Positions 19,153 through 28,694 of a stretch of DNA of 64,000 bases are shown piece after piece. Source of the stretch: Spiroplasma chinense (lineage in GTDB: Bacteria; Bacillota_I; Bacilli_A; Mycoplasmatales; Mycoplasmataceae); contig NZ_CP043026.1 in NCBI RefSeq assembly GCF_008086545.1, forward strand, positions 930,001 through 994,000. The letters are read 5' to 3'. How positions within the stretch are numbered: the stretch's first letter is position 1; every line of letters starts with the position of its first letter. The notes below the pieces were generated by a model that had not been told where the DNA came from, made no database searches, and saw nothing but the letters and a program-made list of their open reading frames with translations. Both the position numbers and the translations under genes were made by a program.

Positions 19153-20448
19153 ATGTTTAAAGTAAAATTTGCAGATATTGGTGAAGGACTTACAGAAGGA
19201 ACAGTACAAGAAATCTATATCAAAATTGGTGATGTTGTAAAAATGGGAGACCCTCTCTTTAATGTAGAAACAGATAAAGTAACTTCAGATATTTTCGCAC
19301 CAACTGATGGTGCAATATCAAAAATAAATGTAGAACAAGGTTTAGAAATAAAAGTTGGAGATGTAGTTGTAGAAATTGATGATGGAAAAGAAAGTGAAGT
19401 ATCACAAGACGTTGAAAGTAAAGTTGAAGAAGTTAAAGTTGAAGAAATTAAAGTTGAAGAAGTTAAAGTTGAAGAAGTTAAAGTTGAAGTAGAAAGCGTT
19501 TCACCTTCTACTAGCAATGAAAATCAGAATAATTTAGTTTGAGCAACTCCTCTTGCACGTAAAACTGCAAAACAATTAGGAATTGATATTTCACTTGTTA
19601 CCCCTACTGGTAAAGGTGGAAAAACTTTATTGGCAGATGTTGAAAATTACAACAAAGCTCCTAGTCAGGTTTTTGTAACAAGTACCTTGGAACAAAAACC
19701 TCAAAAAGATTATTCAAATCCTTTAATTGATGTACCAAGTTTTGACAACACTTTAACATTCTCTTCAATGCCAATGAATCAAGTAAGAAAAGCTACAATA
19801 AAAGCTATGGAAAGATCTCATAGTGAAATTGCTGCATTTACTGGAATGAGAAATTTAAATGTAACAGAACTTGTTAAGTTAAGAACTCAGCTTAAAGAGC
19901 ATGCAAATAATTTAAATATTAAATTAACTTATTTAGCTTTTATTGTAAAAGCTGTTGCTCTTTGTTTAAAACAGTTTCCAAATATTAATTCAAGAATCAA
20001 CAAAGAAAAAAATACAACAGATTTTGTAAATCAAATTAATATTGGAATTGCATGTGACACTCCTGAAGGTCTAATGGTTCCAGTAATTAAAGATGCAGAT
20101 AAATTAAGTGTTTATCAATTAGCTATAAAAATAAATGAACTATCTGTAAAAGCCAAAAATAAATCTCTTTCAATGAAAGAGATTAGTGGAGCTAGTTTTA
20201 CAGTAACAAACTTTGGATCAGTTGGTTTGGAGTATGCAACTCCAATAATTAACTTCCCTGAATCTGCAATTCTTGGTTTAGGAGTTATAAAAAAAGAACC
20301 AGCTGTTAAAAATCAAGAAATAATTATTCAAGACATTATGCCAATTTCAATTTCAGCAGATCACAGAATAATTGATGGAGCAGATGCTGGTAGATTTTTA
20401 ATTAGTTTAGAAAACTATTTAATTAATCCAGCTACCTTGTTAATTTAG
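19153..20448 (+). CDS. pdhC: Dihydrolipoamide acetyltransferase (E2)
   Basis: 431 aa. One lipoyl domain (about 1-78) with lipoylation site ETDKVTSD (Lys about 40). Then a low-complexity linker of VKVEE repeats (about 90-116) encoded by 15-bp tandem repeats, an E3-binding domain ([19 protein letters not shown]..., about 130-165), and the catalytic domain with [17 protein letters not shown] (His about 398, Asp about 402). Complete. Transfers acetyl groups to CoA and is the core of the complex. Confidence 0.95.
19405..19495 (+). repeat. 15-bp tandem repeats in the pdhC linker
   Basis: About five imperfect copies of GAAGTTAAAGTTGAA (VKVEE). All keep the frame, so copy-number change would only lengthen or shorten the flexible linker between the lipoyl and E3-binding domains. 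Confidence 0.75.
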
Positions 20449-20461
20449 AAAGGAAATAGAT

Positions 20462-21997
20462 ATGACAAATAAAAATGATAATGAAGAAAATGCTTCAGTT
20501 ATTGGTTCCACTCCTGTTTCTAATGACTTAATTAAACGAGGCAGAAGTAATAACAAAATAAAAAATGATGAAGACTTAAAAATAAAAGAACAAAATAGAT
20601 ATGAAGTAATAGTTGTTGGTGCTGGAGTTGGAGGTTATGTTTGTGCAATACGTTGTGCACAACTTGGTTTAAAAACTTTAGTTGTAGAAAAAGAAAATTA
20701 TGGTGGAGTTTGTTTAAACAAAGGTTGTATACCAACTAAAGCACTATTAAAATCTTCAAAGATTTATTCAAGTCTTCTTCATTCAACACAAGAATTTGGA
20801 ATTACTTTGGATGTTAAATCTGTAAAAGCAGATTGAGAAAAAATACAAGAAAGAAAAAATGATATTGTAAATAAACTTACAGGAGGAGTTAAAGCTCTTT
20901 TAAAGAAAAACAAAATTGATTTTGTAAAAGGAACTGCTAAAGCTGTAAATAAAAATACAATTCAAATAGATTCAGAAATATATTGAGCAGATAACTTAGT
21001 AATAGCAACAGGTAGCGTTCCGAATGGAATGAAAACTAAAGGTTATGAAAGTGCATTTGAAAATGATTTTGTAATTGATTCTACCAAAGCACTTTCATTA
21101 CCAAAAATTCCAAAATCAATAATCATAATTGGTGGTGGAGTTATTGGAATTGAGTTTGCAAGTATTTACAAAAATCTTGGAAGCAAAGTTACTATACTTC
21201 AATTCTTACCAACAATTCTTGAAATGTTAGATTCAGATGTTGCAAAAGAAATGACAAAACAACTTTTAAAAGATGGGAATGTCGAAATAATTACAAATGC
21301 AGAAACTTTGGAATTTAAAAACAACAGTGTTGTTTTTAAACAATTAGAAGAAGTCAAAGAGATTAGTGCAGACTATTGTTTAGTTTCTGTTGGAAGAAAA
21401 ACTGTTACAACTGGTTTTGAAGACATAAACTTAAAAATTACAAATAGAAATCATATTGAAGTAAATGATTATTGTGAAACAAACATTGAAGATGTATTTG
21501 CAATTGGTGATGTAACTGGAAAAGTTATGTTAGCTCATGTTGCATCTCACCAAGGAATAATTGTTGCAAATAGAATTGCTAAGAAAATGAAAAAACCTTT
21601 ATGAGAAGATAAAAAAATGCATTATGATAGAATTCCAAGTTGTGTATACACAAAACCAGAAATTGCATTTGTAGGTTTAACAGAAGATCAAGTTAAAAAA
21701 GATGGTTTAGATTATTTAACTTATTCTTTCCCCTTCCAAGCAATTGGAAAAGCTTTGACAGATGGTGATCCAACAGGTTTTGTAAAACTAATTTGTCAAA
21801 GAGATAATAAAAAAATACTTGGAGCACATATAATTTCTGATAATGCTACAGAAATGATTTCAGAAATAACAGCTGTTATGGAGTCTGAAGGTACAATTTC
21901 AGAAATAGCAAACTCTATTCACCCTCACCCCACTTTAAGTGAAGCTATGGGAGAAGCTGCTATTGCATTAGAGTATGGGAAACCAATTAACTTTTAA
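20462..21997 (+). CDS. pdhD: Dihydrolipoamide dehydrogenase (E3)
   Basis: 511 aa. FAD-binding [17 protein letters not shown] (about 54-70), redox disulfide [13 protein letters not shown] (about 81-93), NAD-binding [11 protein letters not shown] (about 222-232), second FAD site AIGDVTG (about 349) and the catalytic HPHPTLSE (about 480) at the dimer interface. The first 45 residues include [12 protein letters not shown], which looks like the linker that follows a lipoyl domain in other mollicute E3 proteins as I remember them, but no lipoyl domain is present here. Complete enzyme; terminator follows. Confidence 0.95.
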
Positions 21998-22028
21998 AAA
22001 AAGTTTGACAATTGTCAAACTTTTTTTA
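21996..22028 (+). terminator. Terminator of lplA-pdh operon
   Basis: Perfect hairpin AAGTTTGACAATTGTCAAACTT with flanking A- and T-runs directly after the pdhD stop; it also overlaps the stop of the convergent gene at 22026. Confidence 0.9.
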
Positions 22029-22760
22029 TTTATAAGCAATAAAAGTTGCTGTTTTTAAATTTATAAAACTTTTTTTATTATAATTTTTTATAACTTCAAT
22101 TTTAGAAAAACCTAAATTTGAAAGTATCATTTTAAATTCTTCAATACCATATCAAGACATTTTAAAGTTTTGTGTTTCTTTTAAAGTTGAATCAATATAA
22201 TAGTTAACTTCTGTTAAGCTATATTGTTCTTCTCAATTTATACTCTTTGAAATATTTTCAACCTCTATTTCAAGATCAAATACATTGTGTTTTAACTTAT
22301 GAGAAACACCAACTTTAAACTCTGATGGAAAAATTAAATCTATCATGACAAAACCATTCTTTTTCAAACTAGTGAAATAGTTTTGTAAAATTATTAAAGC
22401 TTTTTCTCTAGTTTCAATCAAATTAAAACTTGCATTTGGCATAATGATAGCTTCAAACTCATCTGGTCTACAGAAAGTTTCTAAAGATTGACAAATCAAT
22501 TCTGATTTTAAGTTATTATTTTTTAAATGTTCTTCACAAAGTTCTAACATTTCATTTGATTTGTCAATTCCTATAATGTCTACCTTATATTTCAAGAAAG
22601 GTATCAACATTCTTCCATTTCCAACTCCAGCTTCCAATACCTTACCTTCAACTGGAAGAATGTATTCTTTATAAAATTCTAAATCTCCATCCACACTTGT
22701 TCCTGGAGGTTTTGTAGCATCATATAATAAACTACTATATTTTTGATATTTATTTTCCAT
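22026..22760 (-). CDS. Class I SAM-dependent methyltransferase
   Basis: 244 aa. Rossmann motif VLEAGVGNGRMLIPF (about 38-52) followed by VDIIGIDKSNEML (motif II acidic residue) and a motif IV-like AIIMPNASFNLI. Methyltransf_25/11-like. Start chosen at ATG 22760 with GAGGAAAAAAAT; an upstream in-frame ATG at 22802 would lie inside the terminator of the preceding gene. Substrate unknown. Confidence 0.85.
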
Positions 22761-22785
22761 ATTTTTTTCCTCAATATATAGATAA

Positions 22786-22813
22786 TAAAAAAACTTGCAC
22801 AAAAGTGCAAGTT
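22786..22813 (-). terminator. Terminator after nucleosidase gene
   Basis: Hairpin AACTTGCACTTTTGTGCAAGTT then T7 on the minus strand. Confidence 0.85.
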
Positions 22814-22817
22814 ACTA

Positions 22818-23492
22818 TTATAAATAGTTTTTTGTTTCTAAAAAACTAATAATTTTCTTAGCTATTTCTTGACTGGCAAAATCAAGAATAGTTTTAAATT
22901 GTGTTTCATTTGAGGGTTCAGATAAGGTATCACTTACAATTTTAAAAGACATAATTGGCTTTTTGAAAATGTATGCTGCTTGATAAAAACCAGCACACTC
23001 CATATCAACAACATCTATTTCATCATTTATTGGCAATATAAATAATAATTTTTTTGGCAAGTTATTGATAAATACATCGCTAGATGCAATATTAACATTT
23101 TTAAAATTGTTTGTTTTATTAAAATCGTTTTTTAAAGTTGAATCTGAAGAATAAGATTTTGGCATTTTTGGGACTTGACCATAATCGTATCCAAAGCCTG
23201 TAGCATCAGCTGTGCTATTATAGACTTTGTCAATTAATACCAAATCTAGCGATTTTAAATTTTCACTGACACAACCAACCAGTCCTGAGTTGATATAATA
23301 CTGGCAATTGTATTTAGTTTCAACGTAAGTAAAGCAGCTTGAGGAATTGGCAATCCCTACACCACTAATTGCTATAAGTGTGTCACCTTTTCTGTAGATC
23401 TTGTACGGAAGTTCTTCGACCAATTCTGGCATTAATTGGTCTATCAGGGGTTGAGCTTCGTCTGTCATGGCAAATAATAGACAAATCTTCAT
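22818..23492 (-). CDS. mtnN: 5'-methylthioadenosine/S-adenosylhomocysteine nucleosidase
   Basis: 224 aa. Hydrolyses MTA and SAH to adenine plus a thioribose product, removing methyltransferase by-product inhibition. Family motifs: ISGVGIANSSS (about 42-52), VVDMECAGFYQAAY (about 166-179, catalytic Glu of MExA) and FKIVSDTLSE (about 188-197, catalytic Asp). In an island-bearing genome with three or more DNA methylases, SAH removal is useful. Follows nadD-yqeK by 3 nt. Confidence 0.93.
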   Translation of the reverse strand: MKICLLFAMTDEAQPLIDQLMPELVEELPYKIYRKGDTLIAISGVGIANSSSCFTYVETKYNCQYYINSGLVGCVSENLKSLDLVLIDKVYNSTADATGFGYDYGQVPKMPKSYSSDSTLKNDFNKTNNFKNVNIASSDVFINNLPKKLLFILPINDEIDVVDMECAGFYQAAYIFKKPIMSFKIVSDTLSEPSNETQFKTILDFASQEIAKKIISFLETKNYL

Positions 23493-23495
23493 AAT

Positions 23496-24593
23496 TTATT
23501 CCCCCTTTACTCAATAAGAGTAAGTTTCTATAAGTTTTTGTCCAATAGAATTTGGACCGTGTTTTTTAACAGCAACATTATATTGTTGCTCTAATAGAGA
23601 TATAAAACCCGTTTTTAAATCAGAGTAAACTAACGCTCTGTATTTTTCAACATCTGGATAGTTTCTTTCACTAGAAATTTTGTCAGCACAGAACACTATC
23701 ATATCAAGTGTTGACATTTCCTTATCCCCAACAGTATGTTTGAAAACTGCATCAACAACCTCTTGGTCATCAAGCAATCAATCATACTTTAGATGAAATG
23801 CTCCTGCAAATGAATGCAATACAGGTTCTGGTTCACTTAAAAGTGATTTATCATATTTTGCAATAAATGATTTCATTTCATCAATGGTTCATCTTTTTGC
23901 AACATCATGAAGAGTTCCTGCAACAAGAGCTTTATTTAAATCATAGTTGTTCAATTGAGCTAATAATAAAGCTTCTTGACCAACGTTTAATGAATGAAAA
24001 TATCTTTCTTCATCCATTTTTGACTCTACTCTTTCATATAAAAACATAAGTTTGTTATTAACATAATCATTAACTTCCTTAATTTGTAAATTTAAATCTT
24101 CTAAATTCCTTATTTTAGTAGAACTTAGGAAGTTATTTTCAAATGTGAAAGTTTCTAAATTGTATTTCTCAACAATGTCTTTGTTGTATACATCGCTTCT
24201 AAGAAATACTTTAAAATCAATTGACTTAATAAGATCGCTAAAATGATCTCAATTTTCAAAGCTATCCAATTGGTCAGACCCCATAATGAATGAAAATTCA
24301 ATATCTGGGTATGACTTTTGAAAATGACAAACAGTGTCATAAGTGTAGCTTCTTTCGTGTTTTCTAACTTCAAAAGTTTCAAGACGAATAAAGTCTAAAC
24401 CTTTGATTGCAATATTTATCATTTCAAGTCTTTGAGTTACACTCGAACTTGAAAGTGTTTTAAAAGGATTGACATAGGCAGGAACGATTCATACTTCTTC
24501 AAATCCCAACTTTTCATGACATGCTTTCATAATGTTTACATGGTCTGTGTGAATTGGGTCAAAGCTTCCTCCAAAAATAGCAACTTTTTTCAT
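23496..24593 (-). CDS. nadD: Nicotinate-nucleotide adenylyltransferase fused to YqeK-type HD domain
   Basis: 365 aa. N-terminal nucleotidyltransferase: GGSFDPIHTDHV (about 8-19) and SSTKIR (about 158-163, the adenylyl-binding SSTxIR motif). From about residue 190 an HD phosphohydrolase domain: HSLNVGQEALLLAQ, AGTLHDVAKRW, DMIVFCADKIS; this matches YqeK, known to hydrolyse Ap4A. In Firmicutes nadD and yqeK are adjacent separate genes; in mollicutes they are often fused, as here. The start is ATG 24593, one nt after the HAD gene stop. Confidence 0.92.
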
Positions 24594-24594
24594 T

Positions 24595-25455
24595 CTATTT
24601 ATTTTGGTCTACTAATTCTCTTAAGTATTCTCCTACTCCATTATCTTCTATATGTTTTAAAACTCTTTTTGCAATTTTTTTAGCATTTTCAACACCATTT
24701 TCAACAATACACCCAAAAGGTGATTGTTCTGTCATTTCAATATCATTATTATTGTCCCCAGCTGTATGGATAGTGTTTATATCAACATCCATAATTTCAG
24801 CTCATTTTTGTAAACCAGTTGCTTTATTAATACCATTATTCATAGCATCAACCAAGAACCTATCTCCCATTTTAGTTGTTGGACAATTTAAATCTAATTG
24901 GTTTAAAAATTTTATAGTTTCATCAATTATCTTGTCATTTCCATCTAGTGGAAATGAGAACAAATATTTAACAGGTTTGTGGATTCCATTCATAACACAC
25001 TCTTTTAGCTCGTCTAGATTTTCAAAACAAATCATTTCAGGTCTTAAACTAGAGTCTAAATCCTTGTATGATTCTCCAAAAGTTACGATTCTTTCAGAAT
25101 CGTTTAAACCAACTATTGAAGTTGCTGTATAAAAGATTAAATCAAGATTATTTTCTTTGGCAAAATCGATAATCTTTTCACTAAACTCTTTCTTTACAAC
25201 ATCTTCAAATAATACTTCTCTTGTAATTGGATCTACAATGGCTGCACCATTACATCCAACAACAGGTAAAGTTACATTTAATTGATTTATATACACTTTT
25301 GAAGTAGCAAATACCCTACCAGTAACAATAAAGAACTTAGAACCGCTCTTTTCTTGATAATTTAAAATATCTTCTATTGTTTTGTCTAAAATTTTAAAAT
25401 CTTTGTTTTTTACGATTGTTCCGTCTAAATCACTAGCTACAAAGGGCAATGTCAT
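24595..25455 (-). CDS. Cof-type HAD-IIB phosphatase
   Basis: 286 aa. HAD motif I ASDLDGTIV (about 7-15), motif II TGR (about 45), large C2 cap, and motif III/IV HTAGDNNNDIEM (about 231-242). Mollicutes carry many such sugar-phosphate or nucleotide phosphatases; substrate cannot be read from sequence. AGGAGAGAT precedes ATG. First gene of the HAD-nadD-mtnN operon. Confidence 0.9.
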
Positions 25456-25698
25456 AATGAATATCTCTCCTATTAAATTTTGATTTCATTATTATTTTAC
25501 ACTATTAGATTGAAATAGTGAAAAAATCGCAAATTATTTAGAGCTATTAGGGTTTAAATAATTTGAAAAAATAATTATTTTTAAAAATAAATTACTTTAT
25601 ATTCTTTAAAAACCTCCATTTTAAGGGCATATCAATAATTGAAATATTGTAATCACAGTTTTGTAATCATATAGTTTACTTATAGCGAGAGTGAGAGA

Positions 25699-25839
25699 AT
25701 GAAAAATATTTTATATAGATTAACTAAAATACTTGGGTGAACCTTTCCATGATCAAGAGCCAGTTACAGATATTGATTTGAAAGAGCTTTAAAAGATCAT
25801 GAAAAATCTAAAAGAAGTATAAACAATAATGAAAAGTAA
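25699..25839 (+). CDS. Small basic protein, 46 aa
   Basis: MKNILYRLTKILGWTFPWSR... contains three Trp and many Lys/Arg; two of the Trp codons are TGA. A good GAGAGTGAGAG precedes ATG. Its last 11 nt overlap the next gene, which argues for real translation. No family recognised; looks like a short amphipathic or phage/plasmid-type protein. Confidence 0.5.
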
Positions 25840-26155
25840 TTGAATTTCTAAAAATTTATTACACAGAATCACAGAAACTGGAGTAGATAAAGCAAATGGT
25901 GAATGAAATAAACCTGCAAGCAGCGTTTATCATATTATAAGAAAGGCTTTAGACGATTACTATATACCCGATATTGATAAAATCTATAACTACGAATGAT
26001 GAGTTGAACAATATGGAGAAAACGCTTTGAAAGAATATTGTTATGATTTAGAATTTCAAGTTAGAACAATTTATGACCAGCCTAACAACCCTGACATATT
26101 AGGACTAAATATGTATGGTTGAGAGTTAATCGAAATTATAAAAGAAAGAAGATAA
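25829..26155 (+). CDS. Hypothetical protein, 108 aa
   Basis: Starts inside the preceding small ORF (11-nt overlap). Five TGA-Trp codons. Starts MKSNWISKNLLHRITETG, acidic overall, Tyr/Trp rich (YYIPDIDKIYNYEWWVEQYG). No domain recognised. High Trp/Tyr content and a lone two-gene operon next to repeats suggest accessory or mobile origin. Confidence 0.55.
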
Positions 26156-26199
26156 TTATTACAAATGATTTAATAAGATTTTTTATTTTATATTTAAAT

Positions 26200-26238
26200 A
26201 AAAAAACATATTCTATACTGTTTAGAATATGTTTTTTT
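26200..26238. terminator. Bidirectional terminator
   Basis: Hairpin ACATATTCTA...TAGAATATGT with A7 before and T7 after, between convergent genes ending at 26155 and 26247. Confidence 0.85.
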
Positions 26239-26246
26239 GATATAGT

Positions 26247-26771
26247 TTATTTTTTTGACCAGCTTGTAAGTTCGTCTTCTGTGTAATTATATGTATAACG
26301 CTTATTATTTCATATAAAAAAAACCTCAATACTTTCAAAAAAATATGTTCAACCATATAAATAAAACACCATTGTAAAGAATTCTGTTTGGGTACCAGAA
26401 ATTAAAAATTCATTTTCTGTGTCTGTTAGACTGTGATCTAAACGAATTTCTATATAACCATCACCAAAGTGTTTATCACTTAAATATAGTCCGAAGTCAT
26501 TAAATTTTATACTAAATGAAGAATTTGGCACAACATCAAACAATCTTCAATTAGCAAAGAAAATTATATTATCTTCTGATAAAACTCTCGCCCTTAAATT
26601 TGTGAGTTCTAGATTGAAATCTTCTGTTTTAATTAATTCTTCTTTTCCTAAATCTATTTTTTCATAATTAGGTCACTCTCTTGGAATAGGTTTATACCAA
26701 CAACTTACAACATTAGAACTGGTTCCAATAATTGTGGTAAACCCCATAAAACTGTAAAGTAATTTTTTCAT
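26247..26771 (-). CDS. Lipoprotein, copy 1 of a tandem family
   Basis: 174 aa. Signal peptide MKKLLYSFMGFTTIIGTSSN followed by lipobox VVSC; the Cys (about residue 24) should be lipidated. The remainder is soluble and beta-rich with NEFLISGTQTEFFTMVF. It is about 70-80% identical by eye to the gene at 26978. Upstream DNA is duplicated too. No function recognised; surface-exposed by signal. Confidence 0.75.
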
Positions 26772-26977
26772 TTTATTCCCTTCTAAAAAAACTATATTTA
26801 CATTAAAAATAAACCCTTGCTTAAATATCAATGATTTTTAATGTTTAATACAATTTTTCATTAATATTTAATCTTTTTTAAACAGATTATTATTACTATT
26901 CTATCTAAAATTAAAATGCTTACAAGTTGATTATTTTGCTCTTATTTTTATAAATATACTAAAACATTTTTCTAATG

Positions 26978-27505
26978 TTATTTATTTTTTAATTGACTTG
27001 TAAGTTCTTCTTCATTGTAAGTATATGTGTATCTATGATTGTTTAATAGAAAAAAAACCTCAATACTTTCAAAATAATATGGTCAATCAAATGAGTAAAA
27101 AACCATTGTAAAGAATTCTGTTTGAGTACCAGAAATTAAAAATTCATTTTCTGAGTCTGTTAGACTTTTACTTACATAAAATTCTTCCCTCCTAGAACCA
27201 GAGTCTTCGTAAAGCAAATATAGACCAAAGTCACTATAATCTATACTAAATGAAGAATTTTGAACCACATCAAACAATCTTCAATCAGCAAAGAAAACTA
27301 TTTTTTCATCCGATAAAACTCTAATTCTTAAATTTGTAAGACCTAGATTAAAATCTTCTGTTTTAATTAATTCCTCTTTTCCCAATTCTTTTTTTTCATA
27401 ATTAGGAGATGTTGGTCCACCAGGATTAGTCCAACAACTTACAACATTAAAACAGGTTCCAATAATTGTTGTAAATCCCATAAAACTGTAAAGTAATTTT
27501 TTCAT
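26978..27505 (-). CDS. Lipoprotein, copy 2 of a tandem family
   Basis: 175 aa. Same signal peptide and lipobox NVVSC. Strong blocks of identity with copy 1: GKEELIKTEDFNL, NSSFSI, DFGLYL, NEFLISGTQTEFFTMVFY, ESIEVFF. They differ most in the region after the lipobox and in the middle loop, as expected for diversifying surface proteins. Same 5' flank as copy 1 (about 200 nt). Confidence 0.75.
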
Positions 27506-27712
27506 TTTATTCCCTTCTAAAAAAACTATATTTACATTAAAAATAAAACATTTCTTAAATATTAATGATTTTTAATGTTTAATACAATTTTTCATTAATA
27601 TTTAATCCCTATTAAGTAGATTATTATTACTATTCTACCCAAAACCAAAATGATTACAAGTTGATTATTTTGCTCTTTTTTTAAAAATATACTAGAATAC
27701 TTTTCTAAAGGT

Positions 27713-27935
27713 TTTTTTGATCAGCTTTTAAGTTCGCCTTCTGTGTCTGTTAGACTGTGTAACCATCACCAAAGTGTTTATCACTTAACTATAGTCCAAA
27801 GTCACTAGATTTTATACTAAACGAAGAATTTGGCACAACATCAAACAATCTTCAATCAGCAAAGAAAATTATATTTTGGTCCAATAAAACTCTAGCCCTT
27901 AAATTTGTAATTCCTAAATTAAAATCTTTTGTTTT
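27713..27935 (-). pseudogene. Decayed third lipoprotein copy
   Basis: Recognisable fragments in order: end-of-gene GACCAGCTT-like and TTCTGTGTCTGTTAGACTG, then the NSSFSIKF-DFGL block and LKTEDF-like start, but with large deletions, stops and frameshift, and no signal peptide. The last homology fades near 27935. Confidence 0.75.
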
Positions 27936-28001
27936 TAGAATGATTAACTTTTTTAGTTATATAATTAATATTTTCCCCATTTTTTGAGCAGGAAAATTGC
28001 T

Positions 28002-28068
28002 AAAAAAATATATATAAAAATATATATAAAAATATGTGTAAATATATATAAAAATATATATAAAAATA
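28002..28068. repeat. AT-only tandem repeats
   Basis: Repeats of TATATATAAAAA (12-nt period), about five copies, one with a TGTG change. Slippage-prone; might be a melting region. Confidence 0.6.
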
Positions 28069-28138
28069 ATTTCACCTTTATATCCTTTCTATTAAATTTT
28101 TTTGAGTTGTGTATCTGTAAATAAAAGTTAATTATAAA

Positions 28139-28290
28139 TAAAAAAAGAGCTCACGCTCTTATAAAATGAACCGCAGTATCATTTTTTTAGACTTCATTTA
28201 GAAGTTTATTGAGGAACAGCAATTTATAAACGTGCCCGGTGCGGCATGCACACCTATGGTTTATAAATCCTTTTCTACTGTTAATTCAAT
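28139..28290 (-). ncRNA. Candidate small RNA A
   Basis: Promoter-like TTGAAA (about 28310), 16 nt, TACTAT (about 28288-28283) on the minus strand. The transcript would start with a 10-bp stem ATTTATAAAC/GTTTATAAAT enclosing a GC-rich apical part (28225-28270), unusually GC-rich for this genome, and ends at terminator AAGAGCGTGAGCTCTTTTTTT (28141-28160). No ORF. Not matched to tmRNA, RNase P or SRP RNA by the conserved segments I know. Confidence 0.5.
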
Positions 28291-28504
28291 AGTAGCATCT
28301 TTATGTAAAATTTCAATAATTTTGAACAAAAAACACACAAACAACTTTTTTTAAAAAACCAACACTAATCAAAGTGGAGCAAAGTCTCTGCTAGTGCTAT
28401 TTCAAGCAGACCGTGGCTAACTTAATTACCAATCTTATTAAATAAAAGCATAGTTATTTATATGTTTACAATACTTTATTACAATACATTGTCATTTAAA
28501 TATA

Positions 28505-28605
28505 AACAAAAAAAGAGCTGATGCTCTTTTGAGTTTGGACTCCACGCCCTGTTTTGTCGTATGTCATATCACATAAGATATACAACCCAGTCAATTGAAA
28601 ACTGA
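28505..28605 (-). ncRNA. Candidate small RNA B
   Basis: Minus strand: TATTAT (about 28625) as -10 with TGG extension, then a stem GTTGTAT/ATACGAC, a second hairpin GAGTCCAAACTC and terminator AAGAGCATCAGCTCTTTTTTT (about 28507-28527). No ORF. The terminator resembles that of candidate A. Region 28365-28440 has another stem (GTCTGCT...AGCAGAGAC) that could belong to the transcript running into A. Confidence 0.45.
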
Positions 28606-28663
28606 TTAATTTAATAATACCATAATTTTGAACATTTTTAATAATGGTTATTTAAGTTAACGA

Positions 28664-28690
28664 AATAAAAAATCACCTCAAGGTGATTTT
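28664..28690 (-). terminator. Terminator of single-chain ABC transporter gene
   Basis: Hairpin AAAATCACCTTGAGGTGATTTT then T6 on the minus strand, 5 nt after the stop. Confidence 0.85.
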
Positions 28691-28694
28691 ATTA

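Larger units (their letters stand above)
26247..27935 (-). repeat. Tandem duplication unit of about 730 bp, two full and one partial
   Basis: Each unit consists of a lipoprotein gene plus about 205 bp of 5' flank containing TACAAGTTGATTATTTTGCTCTT-like sequence; unit 1 is 26247-26977, unit 2 26978-27712, remnant 27713-27935. Suited to recombination and copy-number change. Confidence 0.75.
27936..28663. other. Gene-free stretch of about 730 bp
   Basis: No ORF under code 4 on either strand. Holds the AT repeats, candidate RNAs A and B, and at 28365-28440 a GC-richer block with its own stem. No tRNA cloverleaf or CRISPR repeat found. Confidence 0.6.

Noticed and set aside
19215-19517. Minus-strand Ser/Thr repeat ORF opposite pdhC
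   Set aside because: Antisense shadow of the VKVEE repeat linker.
28002-28068. CRISPR-like repeat array
   Set aside because: Repeats are directly tandem without spacers and of AT-only sequence.
27936-28663. RNase P RNA, tmRNA or SRP RNA
   Set aside because: None of their conserved segments (GAGGAAAGUC, the tmRNA tRNA-like ends, GGUCAGG...GGAAGGAAGCAGC) is present on either strand.
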